64,000 nt of DNA from CBDCXE01 sp965223725 [NCBI: Nitrospinota bacterium] (GTDB taxonomy: Bacteria > Nitrospinota_A > UBA7883). The stretch covers positions 372,001-436,000 of the forward strand of contig CBDCXE010000005.1 in assembly GCA_965223725.1 (NCBI GenBank). Direction: 5' to 3'. Below, one piece after another: positions 26,377-35,431 of the stretch. Position 1 is the first letter of the stretch. Every line of letters begins with the position of its first letter. The notes under the pieces were generated by a model. That model ran no database searches. It saw only the letters and a program-made list of their open reading frames with translations, and was not told the DNA's origin. The translations under genes and the position numbers were made by a program.

Positions 26377-27270
26377 CTACATGTTCCTTGCCGATTCCCA
26401 CTTCCCAGGGATTGTGGCGGCCAGATCTTTCGACAGTTTTTTAACAGCAGCCTGGATCGACTGCATGCTGCCAGACAGAATGTCGGAATGCAGAACTTCA
26501 GCTCTTTGGCTGATTGAGTATAGAGCTCGGCCTTTGGGCATGCCGCGCAATACAATATCGGTAATAGCTGTTATCAACTCACCACTGGAGGAGCGGGTGG
26601 CGTCTATTCTGGTTTTACCGATTACCAGTATATCCGCCTGCAAAAATCTACCGACTCTGGCGGCGGCGGTTCTGTCGCCCGCCAGCGCTTTCAACGCTTC
26701 AGCCTCCATGTTGGCCGATCGAACGTCTGACCGGTCTACAACAAGATATCCTTTATTACGGAAATCGGTGACCAAAATCTCTTCGCTCAACGATGTGAGC
26801 ATCAGAAAATTGTCATCGGTCGCAAATCCGGCGCTCTGCTCTTTTATCAGGATCAACAGTTTCGGCAAATCCCGCCTTTTTGTCATAACCCCCGCGTCAT
26901 CCAGCGCGGCGCGAATTGCGTCCAGATAGAGTGTCACTTGCATCTGCAGTGTAACCATTTTCGTATCTTGGTCCACTTTTTCATCAAGGAATTTGTAGCT
27001 GCTTACAAAATCAGAGCTGCGGATCAATAGCCTTGTCTCCACCAATATCTTGTTTCTTTCCAGTTCCGCGGGTTTCATAATGCCAGATACGGCAAGCTGT
27101 ATCGCAGATTGAAAAGCTAATTCCATGGCGGCGTTTTTGGCCTGGTAATAGTCATCATTTTCTACTGTGGCCGAGGATTCTACCGGAACGGTGATCAATT
27201 CTGTTCCCGTGGGCGAGCCGTCTGCAACCGAAAGGATGATCGCCAGACAAATTAAAATTACTAATCTCAT
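26377..27270 (-). CDS. Exported protein of unknown function, FlgT/CsgG-like fold pattern
   Basis: A 297-residue protein with a cleavable-looking N-terminal signal (LVILICLAIILSVADG). The mature part begins with a segment about repeated NAAMELAFQSAIQLA (a helix found in proteins with LPP20/FlgT N-domains), then a middle domain of alternating beta strands and helices with LLILIKEQ, FRNKGYLVVDRSDVRSAN and GRFLQADILVIGKTRID, which resembles the nucleotide-less Rossmann-like domains of FlgT or CsgG-type periplasmic proteins. No flagellar genes are near. It ends exactly where the AI-2E gene begins. Function unknown. Confidence 0.6.
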   Translation of the reverse strand: MRLVILICLAIILSVADGSPTGTELITVPVESSATVENDDYYQAKNAAMELAFQSAIQLAVSGIMKPAELERNKILVETRLLIRSSDFVSSYKFLDEKVDQDTKMVTLQMQVTLYLDAIRAALDDAGVMTKRRDLPKLLILIKEQSAGFATDDNFLMLTSLSEEILVTDFRNKGYLVVDRSDVRSANMEAEALKALAGDRTAAARVGRFLQADILVIGKTRIDATRSSSGELITAITDIVLRGMPKGRALYSISQRAEVLHSDILSGSMQSIQAAVKKLSKDLAATIPGKWESARNM

Positions 27271-27311
27271 ATAGAAAAGTATAGTTCAAAATCGTCTGAC
27301 GTTATGGAAAA

Positions 27312-28223
27312 TTATCTGTTCAACAGCAACGCGGCGGCCAGCAGCTTGTAGCAGAGCCTGGCGGCGGTGAATTCCGACTGTACAGAGCCGGGGATCGGCC
27401 GAAGCTCCATCACATCCGCGCCTACTACCTGGCTGCGCTCCCCGATGGCTTTGATGGCCGATACCGCCATCTCCCACGACAGACCGCCCGGCTCCGGCGT
27501 GCCCACACCTGGGACAACGGATGGATCCAGCCCGTCCAGATCGAAAGTTATATATACATGTTCAGATATATTATCCACCAGTGAATCTATCCAGCCCGGG
27601 TCGCTGTGCATGTCCCAGGCTTTATATACAGGATGGCCCGACTGCCCGATAAACTGCTCTTCCTCCAGGCTGATGTTGCGGACACCCACCTGGACTATCG
27701 ACGCATGGTCGACCACCCTTCGCATCACGCAGGCGTGGGAAAAGGGCGAACCTTGATAGTTCTCCCGCAGATCGGTGTGCGCGTCGAACTGAACCACCGT
27801 CAGCGATGGGCCATACCGCTCGGCCAACACCTGGGCCGGCGCACAGGTCAGGCTATGGTCACCGCCGAGCATAAGGATGAAGCCGCACTTCTCCATAGCC
27901 GCCTTGTAAACAGTCTTAACCTTCTCCACCATATTTGCAGGGCCGGAGACATCCGGCTCCACCTCGTCCAGCAGGGCGATGCTCAAGTCTGCGCAATCCA
28001 CCCCCCACTGGGCGTCATACAGCTCCACCTGTTCGCTGGCCCGGATAATCGCAGAGGGCCCTTCGCGGGTTCCGCTCAGGTAACTGACAGCGCCATCGAA
28101 TGGGACCGGGAGAACCAGCGCGTCCGCCGATGAAAGATCGTCCGAGGTAAAATCAACCCCGCCGAAACCTGAGCCGCTAAAAATGTCCAAAACAGTCGCC
28201 TTATCGATCAATAGGTAAGCCAA
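27312..28223 (-). CDS. speB: Agmatinase/arginase-family ureohydrolase
   Basis: A 303-residue member of the binuclear-manganese ureohydrolases. The metal-binding motifs are clear: GGDHSLT, FDAHTDLRENYQGSPFSHA, and FDLDGLDPSVVPGVGTPEPGG. The last of these is nearer agmatinase and similar guanidino hydrolases than arginase. It would release urea from agmatine, giving putrescine. There is no ATG near the N-terminus: the frame opens at TTG 28223, and another TTG at 28187 has AAGG nine bases upstream, so the exact start is open. Its 5' end faces the M16 peptidase gene across 245 bases. Confidence 0.88.
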   Translation of the reverse strand: MAYLLIDKATVLDIFSGSGFGGVDFTSDDLSSADALVLPVPFDGAVSYLSGTREGPSAIIRASEQVELYDAQWGVDCADLSIALLDEVEPDVSGPANMVEKVKTVYKAAMEKCGFILMLGGDHSLTCAPAQVLAERYGPSLTVVQFDAHTDLRENYQGSPFSHACVMRRVVDHASIVQVGVRNISLEEEQFIGQSGHPVYKAWDMHSDPGWIDSLVDNISEHVYITFDLDGLDPSVVPGVGTPEPGGLSWEMAVSAIKAIGERSQVVGADVMELRPIPGSVQSEFTAARLCYKLLAAALLLNR

Positions 28224-28468
28224 TATCGGCTTACCATACTCAACGACCCAGGCCGACGCAAGCTATTTTCCGCTTTTCTCCAAAGCCGCCAGCCGTGAAT
28301 CCGGGGCGGCAATTCTTGACTGCTGCTGGTTGTTTAATTCCTGTTTCACCCGGATCATGCCCTGTTTTTCCTTTACCGCACATTTGGAAGGCATACCCGC
28401 TTGTCCCGAAGGATAATAAAAGTGATAGAATGTTATTTTGGATAAAAGTTTAAATATGGAGTTGTGAG

Positions 28469-29746
28469 TTGGAGTCATCAAACAATTACTATAAAGACAC
28501 GCTCGATAGTGGATTGAGAGTGTTGACGATACCGATGCCATCCACCCGGTCGGTGACCGTGATGGTGATGGCGGGCGCGGGCAGCAGATATGAGCAGAGA
28601 AGGATCAACGGCTTGTCCCATTTCATCGAACATATGTTTTTCAAGGGGGGCGAAAAATATCCGGACACCATGGCGGTCTCCTCGGCCATCGACTCGGTGG
28701 GCGGCGCGTTCAACGCCTTCACCAGCGAGGAGAAGGTCGCTTACTTTGTCAAGCTCTCCTCCTCCAAAAAGGAAATCGCCTACGACGTTCTGTCCGACAT
28801 GCTGCTGAAATCGAAGTTCGACAGCGAAGAGATCGAGCGGGAGCGGGGCGTGATCATCGAAGAGATAAGGATGTATAACGACGATCCGATGAGCCGTGTG
28901 CAGATGGATTTCAAGACCCACTTTTTCGGCGACCAGCCGCTCGGCTGGGATATCGCCGGGCCGGAGGAGGTGATCCAGTCGGTGGTCCGGGATGATTTCA
29001 TGGAGTTTCGATCGAGCCACTACATACCAGAAAACTGCACCCTTGTGGCGGCCGGCGGCCTGACCCATGAAGAGAATATGGAGCTGGCCAAAACTAATTT
29101 TGCATTCGAAAAAGGCAATGGAAAAATCGAAGCGGCGCCATACCAGCCACTGGAAGGCGCCCGGTCGCTACTCTCCAAACGGGAGATTGAACAGGCCCAC
29201 TTTATCATTGGGTTCCCGATCCCCGGCGATGGGCATGATGATCAGCCGGCGCTGAAAGTTATGACCAACATCTTCGGCGGGACCATGTCATCGCGCTTGT
29301 TTCATCAAGTGCGGGAGAGACGTGGCCTGGCTTACTATATAAGGGCGTCGCGCCATGCGTTCAGCGACACCGGCTGTCTGCAGATTACTTCTGGTGTTAA
29401 TGTGGATAAGCTGGAGGACGCCATCGGTTGTGTGATGGAGGAGGTTAATAAAATATCGACAAACGGTATCACTGAAGAAGAATTGCAACGTGGCAAAGAG
29501 AACCTGAAGGGGCGGATCGACCTGTCGCTGGAAGACTCGATGAATGTGGCCAGCATGTACGCCATGCAGGAGACGCTATTCAAAAAAGTAAAAACACCAG
29601 AAGAGCTGGTGAAGGAAATAGACGCCGTGACCCTTGACCATGTGGCCGATGTGGCCAATCGATATCTGGACAAATCGAAGGTCCGGATGGCGGCGCTGGG
29701 GCCGTATGACGCCCTGGAGCCTTTCGACCGGCGGCTGGATAGCTGA
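28469..29746 (+). CDS. M16-family zinc peptidase (processing-peptidase-like)
   Basis: A 425-residue single-chain M16B peptidase. The inverted zinc motif HFIEH sits near residue 50 (LSHFIEHMFFKG), and the third metal ligand lies in ERERGVIIEEIRMYNDDP about 75 residues on. The C-terminal half carries the partner-type RRGLAYYIRASRHAFSDTGCLQI region. Related proteins of this length form dimers and cut short peptides. The frame starts with TTG 28469, which has GGAG eight bases upstream; no nearby ATG fits. It heads a plus-strand operon with a phosphatase, an ACT protein and peptide deformylase. Confidence 0.93.
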   Translation: MESSNNYYKDTLDSGLRVLTIPMPSTRSVTVMVMAGAGSRYEQRRINGLSHFIEHMFFKGGEKYPDTMAVSSAIDSVGGAFNAFTSEEKVAYFVKLSSSKKEIAYDVLSDMLLKSKFDSEEIERERGVIIEEIRMYNDDPMSRVQMDFKTHFFGDQPLGWDIAGPEEVIQSVVRDDFMEFRSSHYIPENCTLVAAGGLTHEENMELAKTNFAFEKGNGKIEAAPYQPLEGARSLLSKREIEQAHFIIGFPIPGDGHDDQPALKVMTNIFGGTMSSRLFHQVRERRGLAYYIRASRHAFSDTGCLQITSGVNVDKLEDAIGCVMEEVNKISTNGITEEELQRGKENLKGRIDLSLEDSMNVASMYAMQETLFKKVKTPEELVKEIDAVTLDHVADVANRYLDKSKVRMAALGPYDALEPFDRRLDS

Positions 29747-29752
29747 TCGTTT

Positions 29753-30229
29753 ATGAAACGTATACTGTTTGTCTGCACCGGCAACTTGTGCCGCTCGCCC
29801 ATGGCGGAGTATCTGTTACAATCTATTTTGGAGAAACATGGCGTTGATGATATCTTGATTGAGTCATCGGGCACCATCGCCACCGAGGGTAACCATGCGT
29901 CGTACCGATCTGTTAAGCAGTTGTGGAACGCGGAGAAGATCGATATGCGCCCCCACCGGGCCAGGCGGTTGACCAAAGCGCATATCAAGGAAGCTGATAT
30001 GATCATCGGTATGGAGCAGTATCATATCGATACTATCCTATCCATGGCGCCGAACGCGAAGGATAAAACCGAGCTGATTGGCGAATATATGGACAATGAA
30101 GATGAAATGGAGCTGCCAGACCCTTATGGCGGGCCGGAAGAGTATTTTGTTGAAGTTTACAAACTGTTGGTGAAAGCTTTGAATAATCTGGCGAGCAAGT
30201 TGCAAGCTGTTGAAGGTAAGAAATCATGA
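29753..30229 (+). CDS. Low-molecular-weight protein-tyrosine phosphatase family
   Basis: A 158-residue LMW-PTP fold protein. The phosphate-binding loop VCTGNLCRSPMAE (Cys-x5-Arg-Ser) is at residues ~7-19, and the general acid Asp lies in the DPYGG motif near residue 125. Such proteins dephosphorylate tyrosine kinases of polysaccharide export (Wzb type) or protein arginine phosphates (YwlE type). The residue after the first catalytic positions does not decide between these. It starts six bases after the peptidase stop and overlaps the next gene by four bases. Confidence 0.92.
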   Translation: MKRILFVCTGNLCRSPMAEYLLQSILEKHGVDDILIESSGTIATEGNHASYRSVKQLWNAEKIDMRPHRARRLTKAHIKEADMIIGMEQYHIDTILSMAPNAKDKTELIGEYMDNEDEMELPDPYGGPEEYFVEVYKLLVKALNNLASKLQAVEGKKS

Positions 30230-30747
30230 GTGACTGGTATATGTTGACGTTGATTGGCGATGATAAGCCAGGGATCGTTGCGGCCGTTTCCAAGGCGTTA
30301 TATGAAAACGGCTGCAACCTGGGCGAGGCCTCAATGATGCGCCTCGGTGGATCGTTCTCCATAATGGTGATGGCGAAATATGACGGCGACGCTGATGAGC
30401 TGGAAAAAATATTAAAGCCGGTTACCGATTCGTTTGAGCTGAGGACACATATCGACTCTATCGATGGTAAGCTGCATGATCATATGGAGCCGGATGTGCG
30501 CATATCTGTATTCAGCGCGGATAGAGCAGGGATCGTTGCAAAGGCCACCGGCGCGTTGGCCTCCGCCGGGCTGAACATACTGCATTTGGATACCGATGTG
30601 GGCGGCAGCAAGGAAAAGCCGATATTCATCATGCAGATCGAAGGCGTGGCGCAAAATGGTATCGAAGCGCTGCGCGCCGCCGTATCCCGGGGCGACTGTG
30701 AAGAACTGGATATCCGAATCGAATCTATAGAGACGCTTATCGGATAA
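30226..30747 (+). CDS. Tandem-ACT-domain regulator (GcvR-like)
   Basis: A 173-residue protein built of two ACT domains: residues ~3-85 (YMLTLIGDDKPGIVAAVSKALYENGCNLGEASMMRLGGSFSIMV) and ~90-170 (RISVFSADRAGIVAKATGALASAGLNILHLDTDVGG). This arrangement is that of GcvR, which controls glycine-cleavage genes in enterobacteria, and of related amino-acid sensing proteins. There is no DNA-binding domain, so it would act by protein contact. Start ATG overlaps the phosphatase stop (ATGA). Peptide deformylase follows nine bases later. Confidence 0.88.
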   Translation: MSDWYMLTLIGDDKPGIVAAVSKALYENGCNLGEASMMRLGGSFSIMVMAKYDGDADELEKILKPVTDSFELRTHIDSIDGKLHDHMEPDVRISVFSADRAGIVAKATGALASAGLNILHLDTDVGGSKEKPIFIMQIEGVAQNGIEALRAAVSRGDCEELDIRIESIETLIG

Positions 30748-30755
30748 TACCAGAA

Positions 30756-31286
30756 ATGTCCATATTGCCGATTATTACCTATCCCGACGAGCGTCTGAAG
30801 AAGATAGCGGAGCCGGTGGAGCTTTTCGATGATGATTTACAATCATTTATCGCCGACCTGGAAGAAACCATGAGAGCGGGCCCGGGCGGTGTTGGTATCG
30901 CCGCGCCCCAAACCGGGAAGCTGATCCGTTTGGTTATCGTTGATGTATCATCCAAACCGAAAATAGAAAACCATGGCCGGCTGGTCCTGGTGAACCCGGA
31001 GATTACCTCATGGGAGGGGCATGCCATGGGCCGCGAGGGGTGTATGTCTGTCCCCGATTTTACCGGCAATGTGCTCCGGGCGGAACAGATAGACCTCGTG
31101 TGCCAGGATGAACATGGCGAAAAACATGAATATAAAATGGAGGGGTTCGAGGCCCGGGCGGTCCAGCATGAGATCGATCATCTGGACGGGCTGCTGTTTC
31201 TGGACCGCCTCGTTAGCCGCCGAAGGGATCTGTTCAAACGGAAGGTCTACCAAAAAGCGAAAGGGGAAAACCCCGCCGACGAATAG
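30756..31286 (+). CDS. def: Peptide deformylase
   Basis: A 176-residue metalloenzyme that removes the N-formyl group from nascent proteins. All three PDF motifs are seen: GVGIAAPQTG (motif I, near residue 46), EGCMSVPDF (motif II, metal Cys) and QHEIDHLDG (motif III, HExxH metal site and catalytic Glu). Motif I has Val where many have Leu or Ile, a normal variation. Length is standard for bacterial class I enzymes. It is the last gene of the plus-strand run and converges with a small lipoprotein gene. Confidence 0.96.
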   Translation: MSILPIITYPDERLKKIAEPVELFDDDLQSFIADLEETMRAGPGGVGIAAPQTGKLIRLVIVDVSSKPKIENHGRLVLVNPEITSWEGHAMGREGCMSVPDFTGNVLRAEQIDLVCQDEHGEKHEYKMEGFEARAVQHEIDHLDGLLFLDRLVSRRRDLFKRKVYQKAKGENPADE

Positions 31287-31307
31287 CTGGCGGTTTCCCC
31301 ATCTGCG

Positions 31308-31544
31308 CTATTGTGTCATCTGCTCCTGCTGGCCGTAGAACAGGCCGAGGGTTCCGCCGATGACTCCGCCGATAAGCGCGCCCTTGTCCCTGCCGCCATC
31401 GCCATACTGATGTCCTATCACGGCGCCTGCGCCAGACCCTAACGCCGCGCCGGTTATTGCTGACTGTGTGGTGGGCGATGTCGCGCATCCGGTGGTGAGC
31501 ATCGCCGCCGCGGCCATCGCGACCAATGATTTGCCGTATCTCAT
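31308..31544 (-). CDS. Small glycine-zipper outer-membrane lipoprotein
   Basis: A 78-residue protein with a lipoprotein signal ending at LTTGC (Cys20). The mature part is one glycine-zipper hairpin (SAITGAALGSGAGAVIGH, then GALIGGVIGGTLGLFYG), as in SlyB/YMGG-type envelope proteins that span or associate with the outer membrane. It stands between def and the divergent macro-domain gene. Confidence 0.85.
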   Translation of the reverse strand: MRYGKSLVAMAAAAMLTTGCATSPTTQSAITGAALGSGAGAVIGHQYGDGGRDKGALIGGVIGGTLGLFYGQQEQMTQ

Positions 31545-31627
31545 TTTTAAATCTCCAGGTTAATTTTTTATCTTGCCTAAAATATGTACGGACTATTAAC
31601 CTGAATTCAAAAATTATGGAGCGCAAA

Positions 31628-32149
31628 ATGACGACTAAAGGATCGATCGAGCTGGTCCAGGGTGACATAACGCAAATGGATACCGACGCCATAGTCAACC
31701 CATCCAACACCGAATTAATATTGGGCGCCGGTGTGTCGGGCGCCATCCGGGCGGCGGGGGGCGACACGATCCAGGAGCAGATGAGCGCGCTGGGTGGCTG
31801 TCCGGTCGGCGGCGCCAAGGTGACCGACGGTGGTGATCTGGCGGCGCGTTATATCATCCACGCTGTGGGGCCCAGAATGGGCGAGGGCGATGAAGACGCA
31901 AAGCTGAAAAGCGCAACGCAGGAGTCGTTAGCGCGCGCAGAAGAGCTGAACCTTCAGTCGATTGCGTTCCCTGCTATCTCCACCGGCGTTTACGGCTTTC
32001 CTCTGGGAAAATGCGCGGTGATAATGCTATCCGTCGCCACGGACCATATGCACGCCTCCGCCGTCAGCTTGAAAAAAATCGTATTCTGCCTATGGGGTGA
32101 CGAAGCGTTCACTATTTTTAAGCAAACACTTAAAACTTACGATCTATAG
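31628..32149 (+). CDS. Macro-domain protein (ADP-ribose binding/hydrolysing)
   Basis: A single macro domain of about 173 residues. The start ATG 31628 is favoured by GGAG six bases upstream; a longer frame to 31526 exists but has no ribosome site. Key motifs are VQGDITQMDTDAIVNPSN, the Gly-rich loop GAGVSGAIRAAGG, and FPAISTGVYGFPLGKCA. These fit the MacroD/YmdB-like class that removes ADP-ribose or O-acetyl-ADP-ribose. It lies alone; the ferritin-like gene converges from the other strand. Confidence 0.93.
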   Translation: MTTKGSIELVQGDITQMDTDAIVNPSNTELILGAGVSGAIRAAGGDTIQEQMSALGGCPVGGAKVTDGGDLAARYIIHAVGPRMGEGDEDAKLKSATQESLARAEELNLQSIAFPAISTGVYGFPLGKCAVIMLSVATDHMHASAVSLKKIVFCLWGDEAFTIFKQTLKTYDL

Positions 32150-32166
32150 ATCCATAACCCACGAAC

Positions 32167-32691
32167 TCAGCCGGCGTACCCCAGCTCGTCCATATCTGGC
32201 GCTTCGATGACGCCTTTTTGTTCGTATGTCGTCCTCATTTTCTGGATCAGATAGTGATGATGCGCCTCTTCTTCAGCCAGCTTCAAAAACAGTTTGCGAA
32301 GCTCTTCATCGTCGCCGCATTTTTCGGCCGCCTGATTATAAAACGTCTCCGCGTCCGATTCCCGTTCTTCCACAATGTGCAAAGCGTCATCAATCGAAAT
32401 ATCTGCCCGGACTTCCTGCCCGGCGCCTGTCTCTTTGGTGACCCATTTGACGGTTTCACCCACGGCCTGGGATCCGCCATCCTCTATTTTGGACTTATAT
32501 TTAAACAGGCTGTTATAGTGCCCTTTTTCACGCTCCGCCTGGTCCATGAAAAAATCGGCGCATTCAGCATTGTTAACTTTTTTCAGCATGTTGGCGATGT
32601 TCAGGTAAAAGTCAGACGCCATTTTTTCGTTATAAATAGCGGTATTGATTATTTCCGGGATGGACATGTTGGCTACATCCAGATTTTCCAT
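32167..32691 (-). CDS. Ferritin-like di-iron (rubrerythrin-related) protein
   Basis: A 174-residue four-helix protein of the rubrerythrin/ferritin-like group without the rubredoxin domain. Iron-ligand candidates are the Glu in AIYNEKMASDFYLN, the ExxH in DQAEREKGHYNSLF, then the Glu in ERESDAETFYNQAAE and the ExxHHH in LAEEEAHHHYLI. I placed the start at ATG 32691, which has GGGGAG six bases upstream; the open frame extends to 32766. Likely roles are peroxide removal or iron storage in an anaerobe or microaerophile. It shares direction with dsrJOP upstream but is separated by about 150 bases. Confidence 0.85.
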   Translation of the reverse strand: MENLDVANMSIPEIINTAIYNEKMASDFYLNIANMLKKVNNAECADFFMDQAEREKGHYNSLFKYKSKIEDGGSQAVGETVKWVTKETGAGQEVRADISIDDALHIVEERESDAETFYNQAAEKCGDDEELRKLFLKLAEEEAHHHYLIQKMRTTYEQKGVIEAPDMDELGYAG

Positions 32692-32847
32692 TGTAAACTC
32701 CCCACTTATATTAGTGTTGCTACTTTTTAATAATACGCCCGCTTTAAGTTCTATTAAAACCGGCAAAGGTCCTTACGTAACCGTAGTTTGATTGTATCAG
32801 AATTGCTAAAGAAAGTTCCGAAAATCGGAGAAGGGGGCAAATGCGGA

Positions 32848-34101
32848 TCAGGTGGCGGTGGCGGTTTCTTCCTCTTCAGGGGCCGCAGGCGCAGGCTCCG
32901 GTTCGGTCGCTGTTTCTTCCGCTGCTGGCAGCATCGCTTCTGTGGGGAGCATGGGCCAAAACTTGATGGCGAACCCATATCCGAATGCCACAATGCCTAT
33001 CAGACCGAGCGAATATGTCCATTCGATCAGCGATACGCTGTACTCCGCCAATTGCCCATCCAGAAAACCGCTGGTGATCTCTTTATCAGCGAAAAACTCC
33101 AGCGGCAGCACCTGCGCCGGGATGACGATCAGATAACGCTCGAACAGCACGCCGATAAGCTGCAGCCAGGACGCCGCCAATATCCATTTGACCGAGCCGC
33201 CGGTTTTGTTCATGAATACGATCGCCGCCGGTATCAGCAACCCGCCCAGGATCAGCCCGATCCAGAAATAGGCGGTGTATTTGCCACCATGCAACAGCAG
33301 AAACCCGGCCGCTTCATAATTTTTCGGGGCATAGCTGCGGGTCACATTTTCTATAAATATAAAATAGAGCACCACCAGAATGAACACACCCATCAGCTTG
33401 CCCAGGCTGTGGATCAGCCGGTCGTCCAGCTTCCGGCCGGTGGCGCGGAAGGTATAAACCAGGGTAATGATCATAAGGGCCGTGCCGGATGAAAGCGCCG
33501 CCGCAATGAAGCTGGGCGGCAGTAACGGTGAGTTGTACAGCTCCCGCACATAGACAAACCCGAAGATGGCGCCTGTGCCGGAGTGCACACCGACCGCGAT
33601 AAACACCGCCGCCAGGCCCAGGATCCGAGACCACCGTTTATTTTTCGCAAACAGCGCCATCAGGTACAAAAACCCGACCAGCATATAGCTGTTATATAGT
33701 ATTGCGTTGAGCGAAAACATCGACCGCGGCTGGAAATGGAAAAACGGAACCAGAATACGGTCCGGCCGGCCCCAGTCCAGAACGATCGCCAACAGCGCAG
33801 CCACAATCAGCAAAATCGCCAGCAGGCTGGCCACCCTTGCAAACGGTTTGAACTCGTCCTTGCCGAACACAGACGACATCGACGACAGCACCAGCGACCC
33901 GGCAGACGCGCCGATCAGATAGACCGCCATAACGATGGGCATGCCCCACGGTACCTGATTGGTCATCCCGGTGACATGATGGCCGGCGGTATATAGACCC
34001 AGCGCCGACAACGGCGCCAACGCCGCCAACAGCGCCGCCACCAGCATGAACAGTTTATATTCCTTGCTGCGTCCTTCGATCTTAGAGTATTTGGTTTTCA
34101 T
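32848..34101 (-). CDS. dsrP: DsrP: NrfD-family quinone-interacting membrane protein
   Basis: A 417-residue inner-membrane protein with about ten helices and no haem or Fe-S motif, of the NrfD/PsrC family. It exchanges electrons between quinones in the membrane and the Fe-S protein DsrO outside. Family marks include MTNQVPWGMPIVMAVYLIGASAGSLV and the long hydrophobic segments after it, with conserved Glu/Lys in later helices. The last ~30 residues are an Ala/Glu/Pro-rich tail. The order dsrJ-dsrO-dsrP in one operon fixes the subgroup. DsrMK, with which DsrJOP normally forms one complex, is not adjacent. Confidence 0.9.
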   Translation of the reverse strand: MKTKYSKIEGRSKEYKLFMLVAALLAALAPLSALGLYTAGHHVTGMTNQVPWGMPIVMAVYLIGASAGSLVLSSMSSVFGKDEFKPFARVASLLAILLIVAALLAIVLDWGRPDRILVPFFHFQPRSMFSLNAILYNSYMLVGFLYLMALFAKNKRWSRILGLAAVFIAVGVHSGTGAIFGFVYVRELYNSPLLPPSFIAAALSSGTALMIITLVYTFRATGRKLDDRLIHSLGKLMGVFILVVLYFIFIENVTRSYAPKNYEAAGFLLLHGGKYTAYFWIGLILGGLLIPAAIVFMNKTGGSVKWILAASWLQLIGVLFERYLIVIPAQVLPLEFFADKEITSGFLDGQLAEYSVSLIEWTYSLGLIGIVAFGYGFAIKFWPMLPTEAMLPAAEETATEPEPAPAAPEEEETATAT

Positions 34102-34107
34102 CTGCTG

Positions 34108-34893
34108 TCACACACCCATGTAGAACACGCCCGGGTTGCAGCCCAGGTCCGCGCGGATCTGCTTCGCCTTGCTGGACCGGACAGCCTGGGTGATCTCGCT
34201 GTTTCTGTCCTTGAAATCGCCGAAGGTCATGGCGCCATGGCCATCCTTGCGGCACGCCTCCACACAGGCAGGCTCCAGCCCGCTGTCGATCCGGTGGACG
34301 CAGAAGGTGCACTTCTCCACCACGCCATGCATCCGCACCGGCACATCCTTGTTCTCGCCCTCCGTATGCCCCACATGGCGGGATACGAACGACCGGGCCT
34401 TGTATGGGCAGGCGACCATGCAGTATCGACAGCCGATACACCGGTGCTTGTCCACCAGCACGATGCCGTCATCCCGTTTGAACGTGGCGGCCACCGGGCA
34501 GACATGGGCGCAGGGCGGGTGCTCGCAATGGAAACACATGGCGGGCAAGGTCCGCTCCTGGGCGTCCTCGACCCCTTTCTGCTTGAAAGTTATTTTCCTG
34601 ATCCACTGGATATCCAGCTCCGGCTCCGGAAACTCCGGCACGTTGTTCTCTTTATGGCAGGCGTCGATGCAGGCGGTGCATCCGCTGTCACATTTATCGA
34701 CGTCAATGACCATACCCCACCGGTTGCTGGCGGAGGCGATTGGCGCCTTGTCAAATTTACCGACGGAGCCCTCGGCGCTTTCGCCGTCATGGGTTTCGCC
34801 AAGGTGCGACAGCGCCGGCCCGACCGAGCTGACCATAGTGCCGGCCGCAATGGTGGCCCCTATTGCCAAAAAGTCTCTTCTATCCAAGCTCAT
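34108..34893 (-). CDS. dsrO: DsrO: periplasmic ferredoxin-type subunit, Tat-exported
   Basis: A 261-residue protein with an N-terminal Tat-type signal (RRDFLAIGATIAAG). Four Cys clusters bind [4Fe-4S] centres: CDSGCTACIDAC, CFHCEHPPCAHVC, CIGCRYCMVAC and CTFCVHRIDSGLEPACVEAC. This is the four-cluster pattern of DsrO/HmeA/NrfC-like proteins that pass electrons between periplasmic haems and a NrfD-type membrane anchor. It lies six bases upstream of dsrP and 33 bases after dsrJ. In a sulfate- or sulfur-metabolising cell it would join the sulfite-reduction/oxidation complex. Confidence 0.92.
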   Translation of the reverse strand: MSLDRRDFLAIGATIAAGTMVSSVGPALSHLGETHDGESAEGSVGKFDKAPIASASNRWGMVIDVDKCDSGCTACIDACHKENNVPEFPEPELDIQWIRKITFKQKGVEDAQERTLPAMCFHCEHPPCAHVCPVAATFKRDDGIVLVDKHRCIGCRYCMVACPYKARSFVSRHVGHTEGENKDVPVRMHGVVEKCTFCVHRIDSGLEPACVEACRKDGHGAMTFGDFKDRNSEITQAVRSSKAKQIRADLGCNPGVFYMGV

Positions 34894-34926
34894 AATTATA
34901 TCTCCACCATTATAGCGGTCCCGCCG

Positions 34927-35277
34927 TCATAGCGGATAATTGTGACAGTCCCAGCATTCCGGCTGTACACCGTTGTATTCATGACAACTGCTGCAGAACT
35001 CTTCGCGTTTCGGGTGGCAAGAGATACAGCCATGCAGGCTCTCGTTGACCAGCCGGACACCGTCGCGCACAGCGCCTTCGCGGGTGTGTATCAGCAGTTT
35101 CATATGGTTTTTGCGCATCCAGCCGGTGTCGCGGACGCATTTGCCCTCTTTTTCGATTTTCAGCTTCGGCCCGGCGGAGGCGGAGAACAGCCCGCCGCTG
35201 GCCATATTGTAAAAGAAAGGAAAGGCCAGGGCGACCAGAAAGATGGCGACTGCAATATACCCAGTTCGCTTAAGCAA
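34927..35277 (-). CDS. dsrJ: DsrJ: triheme cytochrome c
   Basis: A 116-residue membrane-anchored periplasmic cytochrome. An uncleaved N-terminal helix is followed by the distinctive CVRDTGWMRKNHM stretch, whose Cys and His/Met ligands are typical of DsrJ, where one haem has unusual His/Cys ligation. Three CxxCH sites follow: CISCH, CSSCH and CWDCH. It opens the operon dsrJOP. Its 5' flank holds a GC-rich hairpin at 35432-35445 and faces the solenoid-protein gene across 231 bases. Confidence 0.93.
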   Translation of the reverse strand: MLKRTGYIAVAIFLVALAFPFFYNMASGGLFSASAGPKLKIEKEGKCVRDTGWMRKNHMKLLIHTREGAVRDGVRLVNESLHGCISCHPKREEFCSSCHEYNGVQPECWDCHNYPL

Positions 35278-35431
35278 CCATCATCCTCCAAATATTCAAC
35301 ATATAGCCGACCCCGGCGATCATGCAAATCCCCCGCGATCGGAAACCGCGTTTCCATAAAATAATATCGCCCAATTATGATGACCTATAAAGGAAAACGA
35401 TTCAACTGAAATTCTGGTGTGCCATAACAGA

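Noticed and set aside
28263-28541. Small minus-strand open frame between the ureohydrolase and M16 genes
   Set aside because: The first part overlaps the M16 gene start and the rest has no recognisable motif or start site. A 43-residue internal peptide from an ATG inside it cannot be excluded.
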